A stretch of 64,000 nucleotides of DNA from Paenibacillus montanisoli (GTDB lineage: Bacteria > Bacillota > Bacilli > Paenibacillales > Paenibacillaceae): positions 1,426,001 to 1,490,000 of the forward strand of contig NZ_QLUW01000001.1 in assembly GCF_003268025.1 (NCBI RefSeq), given 5' to 3'. The notes below the pieces were generated by a model that worked only from the letters and a program-made list of their open reading frames with translations, was not told where the DNA came from and did not search any database. The translations under genes and the position numbers were made by a program. Every line of letters begins with the position of its first letter. The stretch's first letter is position 1. Of the stretch, positions 44,079-52,316 are shown piece by piece.

Positions 44079-44269
44079 GCTGCAGCGCTTAGAAAAATAA
44101 AGACGAATTTTCATTAGAGGCTCCAAGGTAAATGGTGAACCGTAAGTCCTATCCAACTAGTGCCAAAAGTAGTGCATTTATAGCATACTTAAAGTATAGT
44201 TGTAGAATAGAAGGTTAATCCAACAAGGAAATATAGGAATGAGGCGATGCTGCACTGAACGCTGATTGG

Positions 44270-46105
44270 ATGAATATTGCAGACAGCAAGTCGGGAACTT
44301 CCACGAATACGCAGCAGCCTAGCCCATTATTTCCGCAATGCGATATCCAAGATATCGACGAAGGGCAAGCGATCGAGCTTTTGAAAGAATGCTTCCTTCA
44401 ATGGAAGCATGAAGCGCGGCTGATCGAATCACCTCTTCTAGAAGGCAATCTGAGTTTATATTCGCGGGACGGGCAAGCGGTCATCCGGGATGATCAGCCA
44501 GTCGCAGGCGGTCAGCTCCTTCAAATGGAAGCCGTCTTGCCGAAGCGGACAAACGAATTGCAATGCATTGCACGATTGGTACATGAACGGCAGAACTCAA
44601 GCAAGGAACTTCAAGCGCTGTTGATGACTTCCGCGCTGCAGCTCCGCCAGATGTTCTACCATCGTCTGGACATGATATTTTTCAAGGATTTGCACAGCCG
44701 GCAGCAAATTCACGAGAAGGAAGCCCGCCAGCAGGATACGATGTTCAAGATTGCGAAGCGGCTGCACGACCAGAATGACGTTTCGTCCGTGCTTCAGGTG
44801 CTGCTTCAAGATATGGCGGAACTGTATCCGCGGGCGAATGTGAATCTCTATTTGTCGCAGGATCATGTCAACGGAGATTCCCGGGTGAAGCCGCTGCTGC
44901 TCCAAAACATTGCAGAGGATATCTATGCCCGTTCGTTCCTGTCTGCTATACCGCTTATTCGCTCCGAGGATGAAACCATTTACGCGGCGATACCCATGAG
45001 CGGCAAGCAAGCCGTATACGGCGTACTCAGCTTCGTGACTCATTCCGGGCACTGGGACGAGTCCGATATGCGGGCGCTGGTCATGCTGGCGGATACGGCC
45101 GGCTCTGCATTTGAGAACGCCAAGCTGTTCGAGCAGTCAAACCTGCTGATTGCCGAATTGCAGTTGATTAACGAGATCACCAAAAGGCTGAACCAGTCGC
45201 TCCGGCTTAACGAAGTGTTCGATTTTGCAAAGAACGAGCTGTTGGCTATATTCAAAGCAGACTACTGCAACGTGCTTCAGTTATCCAAGGAGAGCAATCA
45301 ATTTCAAGTTGTTGCAAGCAACTTGCCGCTGGCCGCAAACGAAACTTACTCGACCGATTACGGCTTCTGCGGCATTGTGAACCAGACGAAGGAACCGCTC
45401 ATCCTATCAGATTATTGGACCAATCGGGTCGTCGACTCCAAGCTGATGGACGGCACCGCATCCCGCTCGCTGATAGCAGCCCCGGTTATGTCCGGATCCG
45501 AGGTGATCGGCGTGATCATGGTATCTCATAAGAACCCAAATTATTTCTCCTACGAGAATTATAAGCTGCTCCAGATACTGTCTACCCATATCGCGCTGGC
45601 GATTTCGAACGCTTCGCTGCATGCGGAAGTGCGAAGGATGGTAATTACCGATAATTTGACGGGGCTTTACGCCCGTCATTATTTGAACGAGCAGATCCAG
45701 TTCCGTCAGCGCAAGGATCCTTGCGGTTCGCTTGTGCTCGTCGACATCGACCATTTCAAAAAAGTAAACGACACTTATGGCCATCTTACCGGTGACAGCA
45801 TTCTCGTGAAGGTGAGCGAAGTGATCCGGTCCTGCATACGCGACAGCGATATCGCAGCGCGCTGGGGCGGCGAGGAGCTTGCGGTTTACTTGCCGCGAAT
45901 CCGGTCTATGCAAGCCTACCGTATCGCAGAACGAATCCGCAGTATGGTGGAGCAGCATACGAAGCCGGAGGTCACCGTCTCCTGCGGATTGTCGGAATGG
46001 ACCTTCGAGGAAGACAAGCTCAGCGTCGAATCGTTGTTTTATCGGGCGGATATGGCATTGTATGAAGCGAAAAACAGCGGGCGCAACCGAATTATGATCG
46101 GTTAG
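44270..46105 (+). CDS. dgcP: GAF-domain diguanylate cyclase (DgcP-like)
   Basis: A 611-residue cytoplasmic signalling protein with at least one, probably two, GAF sensor domains (about residues 150-285 and 300-445) and a C-terminal GGDEF domain (about 450-611). The active-site motif reads GGEEL (about residue 535, in AARWGGEELAVYL), and DIDHFKKVNDTYGHLTGD holds the metal and base contacts, so c-di-GMP synthesis is expected. Bacillus subtilis DgcP (YtrP), also next to rpsD, has the same GAF-GAF-GGDEF plan. The ATG at 44270 has no clear ribosome binding site, and the true start is uncertain. A short palindrome ATACTTAAAGTAT lies upstream near 44185. Confidence 0.9.
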   Translation: MNIADSKSGTSTNTQQPSPLFPQCDIQDIDEGQAIELLKECFLQWKHEARLIESPLLEGNLSLYSRDGQAVIRDDQPVAGGQLLQMEAVLPKRTNELQCIARLVHERQNSSKELQALLMTSALQLRQMFYHRLDMIFFKDLHSRQQIHEKEARQQDTMFKIAKRLHDQNDVSSVLQVLLQDMAELYPRANVNLYLSQDHVNGDSRVKPLLLQNIAEDIYARSFLSAIPLIRSEDETIYAAIPMSGKQAVYGVLSFVTHSGHWDESDMRALVMLADTAGSAFENAKLFEQSNLLIAELQLINEITKRLNQSLRLNEVFDFAKNELLAIFKADYCNVLQLSKESNQFQVVASNLPLAANETYSTDYGFCGIVNQTKEPLILSDYWTNRVVDSKLMDGTASRSLIAAPVMSGSEVIGVIMVSHKNPNYFSYENYKLLQILSTHIALAISNASLHAEVRRMVITDNLTGLYARHYLNEQIQFRQRKDPCGSLVLVDIDHFKKVNDTYGHLTGDSILVKVSEVIRSCIRDSDIAARWGGEELAVYLPRIRSMQAYRIAERIRSMVEQHTKPEVTVSCGLSEWTFEEDKLSVESLFYRADMALYEAKNSGRNRIMIG

Positions 46106-46120
46106 ATCGCGATACCTGTC

Positions 46121-46152
46121 AAACGGCGGCACTTCGGTGCTGCCGTTTTTTC
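46121..46152 (+). terminator. Terminator of dgcP
   Basis: Stem AACGGCGGCAC/GTGCTGCCGTT (one mismatch) with a TTCG loop, followed by T6. Confidence 0.85.
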
Positions 46153-46238
46153 GTGCTGCATCCGGTACATAAAGACAGCCGATCCAACAGACGCTAACGG
46201 GAGATATGCAGAACTGCAAGCAGCTGGAGGCTGAATGA

Positions 46239-46976
46239 ATGAGCATAAAGAGATGGATTACATGTTGCTGCGTGCTGCTTATGGCAGCAGGCTGCGGCTC
46301 AGCCGCTGATAACAAATCGCCGGAGGAGCTGTTAGCGTTATCCGTATCCGGATTGTCAGGCGTCGACAGATACGCATTCTCGGGAAATACGGGGATCGGC
46401 TTGACGGAAATCTCGCCGATTAAAGCGATGTCCTTTCAAGGAACCGTCGAGAACCATAGCAATGTACAGGTGAAGGCAAATAAACCGAATACGCTGGCAT
46501 CAGCCATCCATCCGCTTGAAATTCTCAGGCAGGTGGAAGCTTCGGCGCAAAAGACGGAACTGCTCCCTGCCGAGTCCGGCAATCGTACGGCCGTTCTCCG
46601 GATTACGGCGGACGCGAAGAAAGCGAAGGACATTTGGACAACCAGGCTAAGGAACGAATTCAGCGCCTTAGAGAAGAAGGTGCCTTCTGCATTAGTCAGC
46701 AAATCGCAAAGCAAGCCGGGAGGCGGGAACGGAAGTGAGTCTGCGTTGGAGAAGGAATGGATGGAAGAGCTTGCACGTTCTAAAGTCCAACTCGAAAAAA
46801 TGCTCTCCACGTTGCAAGTTCAATCCCAGTATCGGCTAATCATCGACAGGAAAAAGCTGCTGCCGCTGAAGCTGGAGGAGAAAACGAAGCTGAAGTACAG
46901 GGCAGACGGGCAGACGCGCACGGAAACCAGGCTGACGAAGCTGGCTTTCATGAACTTGAATGGCGGAGCGTTATAA
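46239..46976 (+). CDS. Predicted lipoprotein, unknown
   Basis: A 245-residue secreted protein with a lipoprotein signal: basic start, hydrophobic core and lipobox MAAGC (Cys at residue 19). The mature part begins with SAADNKSPEELLALSVSGLSG and continues with a beta-rich section and a Gly/Ser linker (KPGGGNGSES), ending in LKYRADGQTRTETRLTKLAF. The pattern of a repeated beta structure that binds hydrophobic cargo (as in LppX/LolA-like proteins) is suggested but not shown. GGAGG lies ahead of the ATG. Alone between dgcP and an aminopeptidase gene. Function unknown. Confidence 0.7.
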   Translation: MSIKRWITCCCVLLMAAGCGSAADNKSPEELLALSVSGLSGVDRYAFSGNTGIGLTEISPIKAMSFQGTVENHSNVQVKANKPNTLASAIHPLEILRQVEASAQKTELLPAESGNRTAVLRITADAKKAKDIWTTRLRNEFSALEKKVPSALVSKSQSKPGGGNGSESALEKEWMEELARSKVQLEKMLSTLQVQSQYRLIIDRKKLLPLKLEEKTKLKYRADGQTRTETRLTKLAFMNLNGGAL

Positions 46977-47048
46977 CGCTCATACGTGCATTTTCGTGCG
47001 AAAAATGGTAGGATAGGAAAGAATTCATAAATTGGAGGTTATTGAACC

Positions 47049-48164
47049 ATGCGTGATCCTCGTATGCAGAAGCTTGCGGCAAATCTAGTCGGATATTCCA
47101 TCAATGTTCAGCCCGGTGAGAATGTTCTTATTGATATGATCGGCTCGGAGCGCGAGCTTGCAAAAGCCATTATCGAAGAAGTGGCGAAGAAAGGCGGGCG
47201 TCCATTCGTAGAAACAAGCGACCGTTCCGTGCTGCGTACGATGCTCATGAACGCGACCGAGGAGCAAATCAAGCTCTGGGCATCGTTCGACTTGAAACGG
47301 ATGGAAGCGATGGACGGCTATATTGCGATCCGCGCAGGCGAGAATATCAACTCGCTGGCAGATGTGCCTAGCGATAAAATGAATCTGTACGAGAAGTATT
47401 ACCGCCATCCGATCCACTCCGAGCAGCGGGTTAAGCATACGAAATGGGTCGTTTTGCGTTACCCGAACGATTCCATGGCGCAGTTGGCGAACATGAGCAC
47501 GGAAGCTTTCGAGGATTTCTATTTCAACGTGTGCAACCTTGATTACGCCAAAATGGACAAAGCGATGGACCCGCTAGCGGAGCTGATGCAGAAGACCGAC
47601 CGCGTGCGCATCGTTTCTCCGGGAACGGACCTGACGTTCTCCATAAAAGGCATCGGTGCCGAAAAATGTTCCGGCGAGAAAAATATTCCGGATGGCGAAG
47701 TATTCAGCTGCCCGGTTCGCGAATCCGTACAAGGTACGATCACGTATAACGCGCCGTCTGTATATTCCGGCGTGACGTTCGAGAACATTAAATTTACGTT
47801 CAAGGATGGCAAAATCGTCGAAGCGACAAGCAATAATACGGAGAAGCTGAACCAGATTCTGGACATGGATGAAGGCGCGCGTTATATCGGGGAATTCAGC
47901 CTTGGCTTCAACCCGTATATCCTGCACCCGATGAAGGATATTTTGTTCGACGAGAAGATTGCGGGCAGCCTTCACTTTACGCCTGGTCAAGCCTATGAGG
48001 AAACCGACAACGGCAACCGATCTGCCGTTCACTGGGACTTAGTGCTCATTCAAAGACCGGAGTACGGTGGAGGCGAAGTTTATTTCGACGACCGTTTGAT
48101 CCGCAAGGACGGCCTTTTTGTCATTCCTGAACTGGAAGGATTGAATCCTGAAAACTTAAAGTAA
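47049..48164 (+). CDS. M29-family metallo-aminopeptidase
   Basis: A 371-residue enzyme of the thermophilic-aminopeptidase family (AmpS/PepS). The metal-site segments are present: EKNIPDGEVFSCP (Glu), GARYIGEFSLGFNPY (Glu), SLHFTPGQAYEETDNGNRSAVHWDLV (His, His, Asp) and the final YFDDRLI (Asp). It removes N-terminal residues from peptides in the cytoplasm. GGAGG precedes the ATG. The next gene (HPr-like) follows after 78 bases with its own promoter candidate. Confidence 0.92.
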   Translation: MRDPRMQKLAANLVGYSINVQPGENVLIDMIGSERELAKAIIEEVAKKGGRPFVETSDRSVLRTMLMNATEEQIKLWASFDLKRMEAMDGYIAIRAGENINSLADVPSDKMNLYEKYYRHPIHSEQRVKHTKWVVLRYPNDSMAQLANMSTEAFEDFYFNVCNLDYAKMDKAMDPLAELMQKTDRVRIVSPGTDLTFSIKGIGAEKCSGEKNIPDGEVFSCPVRESVQGTITYNAPSVYSGVTFENIKFTFKDGKIVEATSNNTEKLNQILDMDEGARYIGEFSLGFNPYILHPMKDILFDEKIAGSLHFTPGQAYEETDNGNRSAVHWDLVLIQRPEYGGGEVYFDDRLIRKDGLFVIPELEGLNPENLK

Positions 48165-48171
48165 TTAGTTC

Positions 48172-48200
48172 TTGCTGGAAGACATAAAACGAGTTATGAT
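48172..48200 (+). promoter_or_regulatory. Putative promoter of the HPr-like gene
   Basis: TTGCTG (48172-48177), a 17-base spacer, TATGAT (48195-48200), 42 bases before the start codon. -10 good, -35 weak. Confidence 0.5.
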
Positions 48201-48242
48201 GAATGAAGTTAACGAAATCAACTAAATTATGGAGGGATTCCC

Positions 48243-48482
48243 ATGTCCAATAACGCGGCTATCGTAGATATCTCCCAAACGGCGAATAAATTCCAATCGT
48301 CCATCGTACTTCAAGCCGACAATAAGTATATCGATGTAAAGAGCATCCTCGGACTTTTCACGACATTGGTCGGCGGACATTCCTACGAACTCCACGTTCA
48401 CGGCGGAGACGCTGCTGAAGCGAAAGCGGCATTGGCTGCGGTGTTCGAGAAGCATAATCTTAAAGTAAACGTAGTGGAATAA
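48243..48482 (+). CDS. HPr-family (Crh-like) protein without the phosphorylatable histidine
   Basis: A 79-residue protein that aligns by eye with HPr from about HPr residue 13 onward: ISQTANKFQSSIVLQADNKYIDVKSILGLFTTL corresponds to [33 protein letters not shown]. The first strand and the HARPA segment with His15 are absent (the region reads NNAAIVDIS), while the Ser46-type motif KSILGL is kept. It therefore cannot be a PTS phosphocarrier but could resemble Crh, a regulatory HPr paralogue that works with CcpA when Ser46 is phosphorylated. The ATG follows GGAGGG. CcpA is encoded 16 kb away. Role inferred. Confidence 0.72.
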   Translation: MSNNAAIVDISQTANKFQSSIVLQADNKYIDVKSILGLFTTLVGGHSYELHVHGGDAAEAKAALAAVFEKHNLKVNVVE

Positions 48483-48501
48483 AACGCAGTTCATCATAAA
48501 C

Positions 48502-48543
48502 AGAAGCGCCCCGCCGGCCATCGGCGGGGCGCTTCTTGTTTTG
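48502..48543 (+). terminator. Terminator of the HPr-like gene
   Basis: Stem AGAAGCGCCCCGCC/GGCGGGGCGCTTCT, followed by TGTTTT. Confidence 0.85.
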
Positions 48544-48621
48544 ACCTTGTACATTCCGCCAATTTCGACTAATATAAAGGAAAGGTAATTGGATCAGCAT
48601 TACGCAATAAGGAGGAGTACG

Positions 48622-48906
48622 ATGTCTTCATCCGATGTTCTTATTCATCTGCATCAAAAAGCGCTCAATCTCCTTCACGAGGATGCCAAAAAAATCGAAA
48701 AGTTGATCGAAGTGCAAATGGAAAATTTGGCGACGAGAAAATGTCCGCTCTACGAAGAGGTATTGGACACTCAAATATACGGCTTTTCCAGAGAAATCGA
48801 TTTTGCGATTCGTGCAGGGCTGGTTGGCGAGGCGGAAGGCAAAGAGATCATCAACAAACTAGAACGGAACTTAGCGCAGCTGTATGAAGCGTTAAACAAT
48901 GGGTAG
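48622..48906 (+). CDS. ylaN: YlaN family protein
   Basis: A 94-residue cytoplasmic helical protein with the YlaN/UPF0358 signature KLIEVQMENLATRKCPLYEEVLDTQIYGFSREIDFAIRAGLV. In Bacillus subtilis and Staphylococcus, YlaN is an iron-binding protein that interacts with Fur and matters under low iron. The ATG at 48622 follows AAGGAGG; an earlier in-frame TTG lacks a site. In Bacillus it precedes ftsW; here ftsW lies 3.4 kb further on the other strand, after a Ca2+/H+ antiporter and two other genes, so the neighbourhood is partly conserved. Confidence 0.9.
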   Translation: MSSSDVLIHLHQKALNLLHEDAKKIEKLIEVQMENLATRKCPLYEEVLDTQIYGFSREIDFAIRAGLVGEAEGKEIINKLERNLAQLYEALNNG

Positions 48907-48948
48907 ACGCGGTTCATCTCCGCGGCTCTTGACAGCTGGCGTACATAA

Positions 48949-48983
48949 AGAAGACGTCCCGGATCACCGGGACGTCTTCTTTG
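48949..48983. terminator. Bidirectional terminator between ylaN and the antiporter gene
   Basis: Perfect stem AGAAGACGTCCC/GGGACGTCTTCT, T-run short on both sides. Confidence 0.75.
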
Positions 48984-48985
48984 CA

Positions 48986-50047
48986 TTAGATCAGATAGAA
49001 GGAAATGCCGAGAATGATGTAGACGATCAAGAGGAGCGCGCCTTCGTACCAGTTCGTCTTGCCGTCCCTTGAAATGGACTTGGCGATGAAGACGGATACG
49101 GCAATTGCGGTGAGCTCGATTGGACTGAATACGATATCCATCGTCGGTCCGAACAGCGTACTGACCAGAATAAGCACAGGCGCAACGAACAAAGCGATTT
49201 GCAAGCTGCTGCCGACGGCGATTTCTACGGCTGCCCCGATTTTGTTCTTCATCGCGAGCAGAACCGCCGCGCTGTGTTCGGCGGCATTGCCGACAATGGC
49301 AATGAGGAATGCGCCGACAAACACTTCGGAGAACCCGAAGTCCGCGGTAAACGTATGTAACGTGCTGACCAGCCATTCGCTGACGAAAGCCGTCATGGCC
49401 GTTGCCAAGACGAGGAAAATAATGGAGGTGCCTTTCGACCAGGCTGGCTCTTCTCCATGGTCAGGCGTCGTTTCTTCGACATCCTCCAAAATATCCTTAT
49501 GCGTGACCATCGAGAAGATCAGCCAGAGCACATAAGCAACGATCAGAATGACCGCAATCGTGATGCTTAGAAATTCAGCGCTGCCGGCAGAGAAGTGCTG
49601 GTTCGAAATGAAGATGGCCGGAATAGCGAGCGCGATCACAGCTAGAATCATCAGGGATGAGTTGTGACTGGCCAGCTGCACGTTAAATTTTTGTTCCTTA
49701 AATTTCAAGCCCCCCAGCAGGACGCTCGCTCCGAGCACGAGCAGCAGGTTCCCGATGATGGAGCCGGTAATGCTCGCCTTCACCATATCGAAAAGCCCTT
49801 CGCGTACAAGGAAAATCGCGATAATCAGCTCCGCCGCGTTTCCGAATGTCGCATTCAGAAAACCGCCGAGCCGCTGTCCGGCGTAATGGGCGACACTCTC
49901 TGTCGCTTTGCCCAAGAAGCCCGCTACGAACAGGATGGCAGCCGCAGAGATAATAAACTCAATGGTCGTGCCAAAATGCGCGTAGTGACTGATGCCGCTT
50001 AGGAGGAACAACCCGAAAAGCAAAGTGAAAAACAATTTCTGATTCAA
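48986..50047 (-). CDS. Ca2+/H+ antiporter (CaxA/ChaA family)
   Basis: A 353-residue membrane protein with about eleven helices arranged in two repeats. The two c-repeat motifs of cation/proton exchangers are present: NATFGNAAELIIAIF and AIVGNAAEHSAAVL. A central acidic loop (EDVEETTPDHGEEP) is typical of the family. It exports Ca2+ in exchange for protons across the cell membrane. The start is TTG at 50047 with AGGTG eight bases upstream. Single gene. Confidence 0.92.
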   Translation of the reverse strand: MNQKLFFTLLFGLFLLSGISHYAHFGTTIEFIISAAAILFVAGFLGKATESVAHYAGQRLGGFLNATFGNAAELIIAIFLVREGLFDMVKASITGSIIGNLLLVLGASVLLGGLKFKEQKFNVQLASHNSSLMILAVIALAIPAIFISNQHFSAGSAEFLSITIAVILIVAYVLWLIFSMVTHKDILEDVEETTPDHGEEPAWSKGTSIIFLVLATAMTAFVSEWLVSTLHTFTADFGFSEVFVGAFLIAIVGNAAEHSAAVLLAMKNKIGAAVEIAVGSSLQIALFVAPVLILVSTLFGPTMDIVFSPIELTAIAVSVFIAKSISRDGKTNWYEGALLLIVYIILGISFYLI

Positions 50048-50221
50048 CGTCTAGGCACCTCGTTCTGCATGTGGAAATTTGGAAATCTGTTAACAACTAT
50101 AGCTGATTATGCCGGATGTGTAAACGAAGGAAATGGCAAATCAGCATTTCGATTGACAAAAATCAGGAGCGACGATTATGTTGGAATTATATAACAGAAA
50201 GTGGGGAAGGGTGTTAGTTTT

Positions 50222-51781
50222 TTGAAATCGTCTCCTGTTATCATTTATCGGATCACGCCGGTACTATGCACCGTTGCCTTAATCTTCATGCTGATTGCAG
50301 CGATTATGCCGCAGAAGACCGCAGGAGCAGCAGACCAAGGCAATGACCCGTTCATTCGACAGCTTTGGCATGTTTCCGTTCCCGGTTACATAGGCAAAAT
50401 AGCGATGTCGAACGGCGGCATGCTCTATGTCATTAGTACGGAGGATCATCAGTCGGGCACGCTTTATGCGCTGACTAAGGAAGGGGAAGTCAAATGGCAG
50501 CGTTATTTGCCGGTCTCCTCTCGAACGCCGGTCTTGGATGACATGAAACAAAGGGTCTATGTGACAGACGGAACTCTCCGGGCATTGGACGGCGCGACCG
50601 GCGAGCAGCTTTGGTCCTTTTCCCCTAAAGGGGACACTGTCACGGGAATGCCGACGGTTCATGACGATATTGTCTATGCGATATCGAATTTGACAGGCAC
50701 GGTTTATGCGATTGACACGAATGGAAGCCTGCTGTGGAAAGATCAGATTGCAAATGGCGGACATCTGTCTCCGGTTGCTGTATCCGAGGACGGCACGATG
50801 GCGGTGCTGCATACTTACCCGGACATGATCGTTGACAAGAGTGAACCTTTGGCGAGGCAAATTTCATCCGAGGACGGTTCCGTTTCAGCCTATATGGATA
50901 AATCGACCCTATTCGCTTTCGATAAAGACGGTTTCCCGTTGTGGCAGACGGAGCTCAAGGGAGCTATAGCCCGGACGGAAGCGCCCATTGTGTTCGACGG
51001 CGGTTATGCGATAGACGGCGATGTCTTCTATATCGTTGATCATAACGGCAAGGTGTTGTACAAGCCTCAGGCGGGCGAATGGTCTTCTCCCGGGCAGGCC
51101 GCGCTCATTGATAACATCCTCTATTATCCCTCTAACAATAACTTTCATTTATTTGATACGAAAGGTCGACTGTTGAAATCGATTCACACAGGCGGCGTTG
51201 CCGGAAATGCTGTGATGGATCGCGAAGGACGCATCGTTTTCTGGCAGGAATTCGGACGAATAGTAATGATTAACAAGAATGAGACATGGCGAATTCTGTT
51301 TGCGCCGCTGTCCGGCTATCCAAGCGGCTCGTTGCTGTTGGATACGGACGGTGTGTACTACACGACATATACGAGCGGTTCAACCGGTCATATGATCGCG
51401 CTCAAAGATACTTCCGTCCAAATGCAGGCCAACAAATCGATTACGGTATGGCTGGACGGCATGCCGCTTAGCCTAAAGACCGAGCCGGTTGCCGCACGCG
51501 GGAGGATTTACTTGCCGATGAGGGAACTGTTTACCGCATTAGGCGCTAAGGTCGACTATGATGAGCAACGAAGAACGATCACTGCGGTAAAAGGCAATAC
51601 GACGATTAAATTGACGATCGGCAGCAACACGGCGACCGTCAATGGGAAAGCGATCATTCTGGATGCGCCGGGAAAAGTGCTGAACGGCCGAATGATGGTG
51701 CCGCTCCGATTCGTGAGTGAAAGTTTTGGCTACAACACCGGATGGGACCAAGATGACAAGAAAGTAACGATCACTTCTTGA
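50222..51781 (+). CDS. Secreted PQQ-like beta-propeller protein with copper-amine-oxidase-type stalk domain
   Basis: A 519-residue exported protein. An N-terminal hydrophobic segment (PVLCTVALIFMLIAAIM) ends in a possible signal cleavage site after KTAGA. Residues about 55-400 carry repeated PQQ-like blades (GEVKWQRYLPVSSRTPVLDD; GATGEQLWSFSP; NGSLLWKDQI; DGFPLWQTELKG). The C-terminal 110 residues form a copper-amine-oxidase N-domain, common in Paenibacillus wall proteins (SITVWLDGMPLSL; GRIYLPMRELFTALGAKVDYD; MMVPLRFVSESFGY). TTG 50222 is favoured, with GGAAGGG upstream. No enzymatic motif is seen; it may bind cell-wall or extracellular ligands. Confidence 0.85.
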   Translation: MKSSPVIIYRITPVLCTVALIFMLIAAIMPQKTAGAADQGNDPFIRQLWHVSVPGYIGKIAMSNGGMLYVISTEDHQSGTLYALTKEGEVKWQRYLPVSSRTPVLDDMKQRVYVTDGTLRALDGATGEQLWSFSPKGDTVTGMPTVHDDIVYAISNLTGTVYAIDTNGSLLWKDQIANGGHLSPVAVSEDGTMAVLHTYPDMIVDKSEPLARQISSEDGSVSAYMDKSTLFAFDKDGFPLWQTELKGAIARTEAPIVFDGGYAIDGDVFYIVDHNGKVLYKPQAGEWSSPGQAALIDNILYYPSNNNFHLFDTKGRLLKSIHTGGVAGNAVMDREGRIVFWQEFGRIVMINKNETWRILFAPLSGYPSGSLLLDTDGVYYTTYTSGSTGHMIALKDTSVQMQANKSITVWLDGMPLSLKTEPVAARGRIYLPMRELFTALGAKVDYDEQRRTITAVKGNTTIKLTIGSNTATVNGKAIILDAPGKVLNGRMMVPLRFVSESFGYNTGWDQDDKKVTITS

Positions 51782-51886
51782 TGGACTTGATGGACAAGGA
51801 AATAAACCGGCTCAAACGGTTATGCCTTGCTTCGCATCTGCCATTCAATTACAATGGAAACATAAGGTGAACAAGGAGTGAGTGGC

Positions 51887-52264
51887 ATGACAGAAGAACT
51901 TCAAACAGGCATTATCCGTATTTCAGACGACGTAGTCGCCACCATCGCGGGATTGGCTGCACTTGAAACACCGGGAATTGCAGCAATGTCAGGAGGCATC
52001 TCGGAAGGGCTCGCCAAACGGCTCAGCGGGAAAAACGCTCAAAAAGGCGTTTCCGTTGAAGTGGGTCAGCTTGAAGCGGCCATCGATCTGCGCATTATCG
52101 TGAAGTACGGCATCCCGATTCAAGAAGTGTGCCGCCAGCTGCAGGAGAATGTTCGTGAGACGGTCGCGAACATGACGGGACTTCATGTCGTCGAAGTGAA
52201 CGTTAAGGTGGAAGGCGTCGCCTTCAAAGAGGAAGAAGCTGAAGAGGCGGCAAGACTGAAGTAA
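51887..52264 (+). CDS. Asp23/Gls24 family protein (YloU type)
   Basis: A 125-residue cytoplasmic protein with the family pattern GIIRISDDVVATIAGLAALETPGIAAMSGG, then VSVEVGQLEAAIDLRIIVKYGIPIQEVCRQLQENVRETVANMTGL and VVEVNVKVEGVAF. Members are associated with envelope or general stress; some are membrane-tethered via partners. The ATG at 51887 follows AAGGAG by eight bases. It is followed by a strong terminator and is convergent with ftsW. Confidence 0.9.
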   Translation: MTEELQTGIIRISDDVVATIAGLAALETPGIAAMSGGISEGLAKRLSGKNAQKGVSVEVGQLEAAIDLRIIVKYGIPIQEVCRQLQENVRETVANMTGLHVVEVNVKVEGVAFKEEEAEEAARLK

Positions 52265-52279
52265 GACCGGCGAAATAAG

Positions 52280-52316
52280 AAAGGCATGCTCCCAAGCGGG
52301 GCATGCCTTTTTTTTG
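52280..52316 (+). terminator. Terminator after the Asp23-family gene
   Basis: Stem AAAGGCATGCTCCC/GGGGCATGCCTTT (one bulge), followed by eight or more T. Confidence 0.88.
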
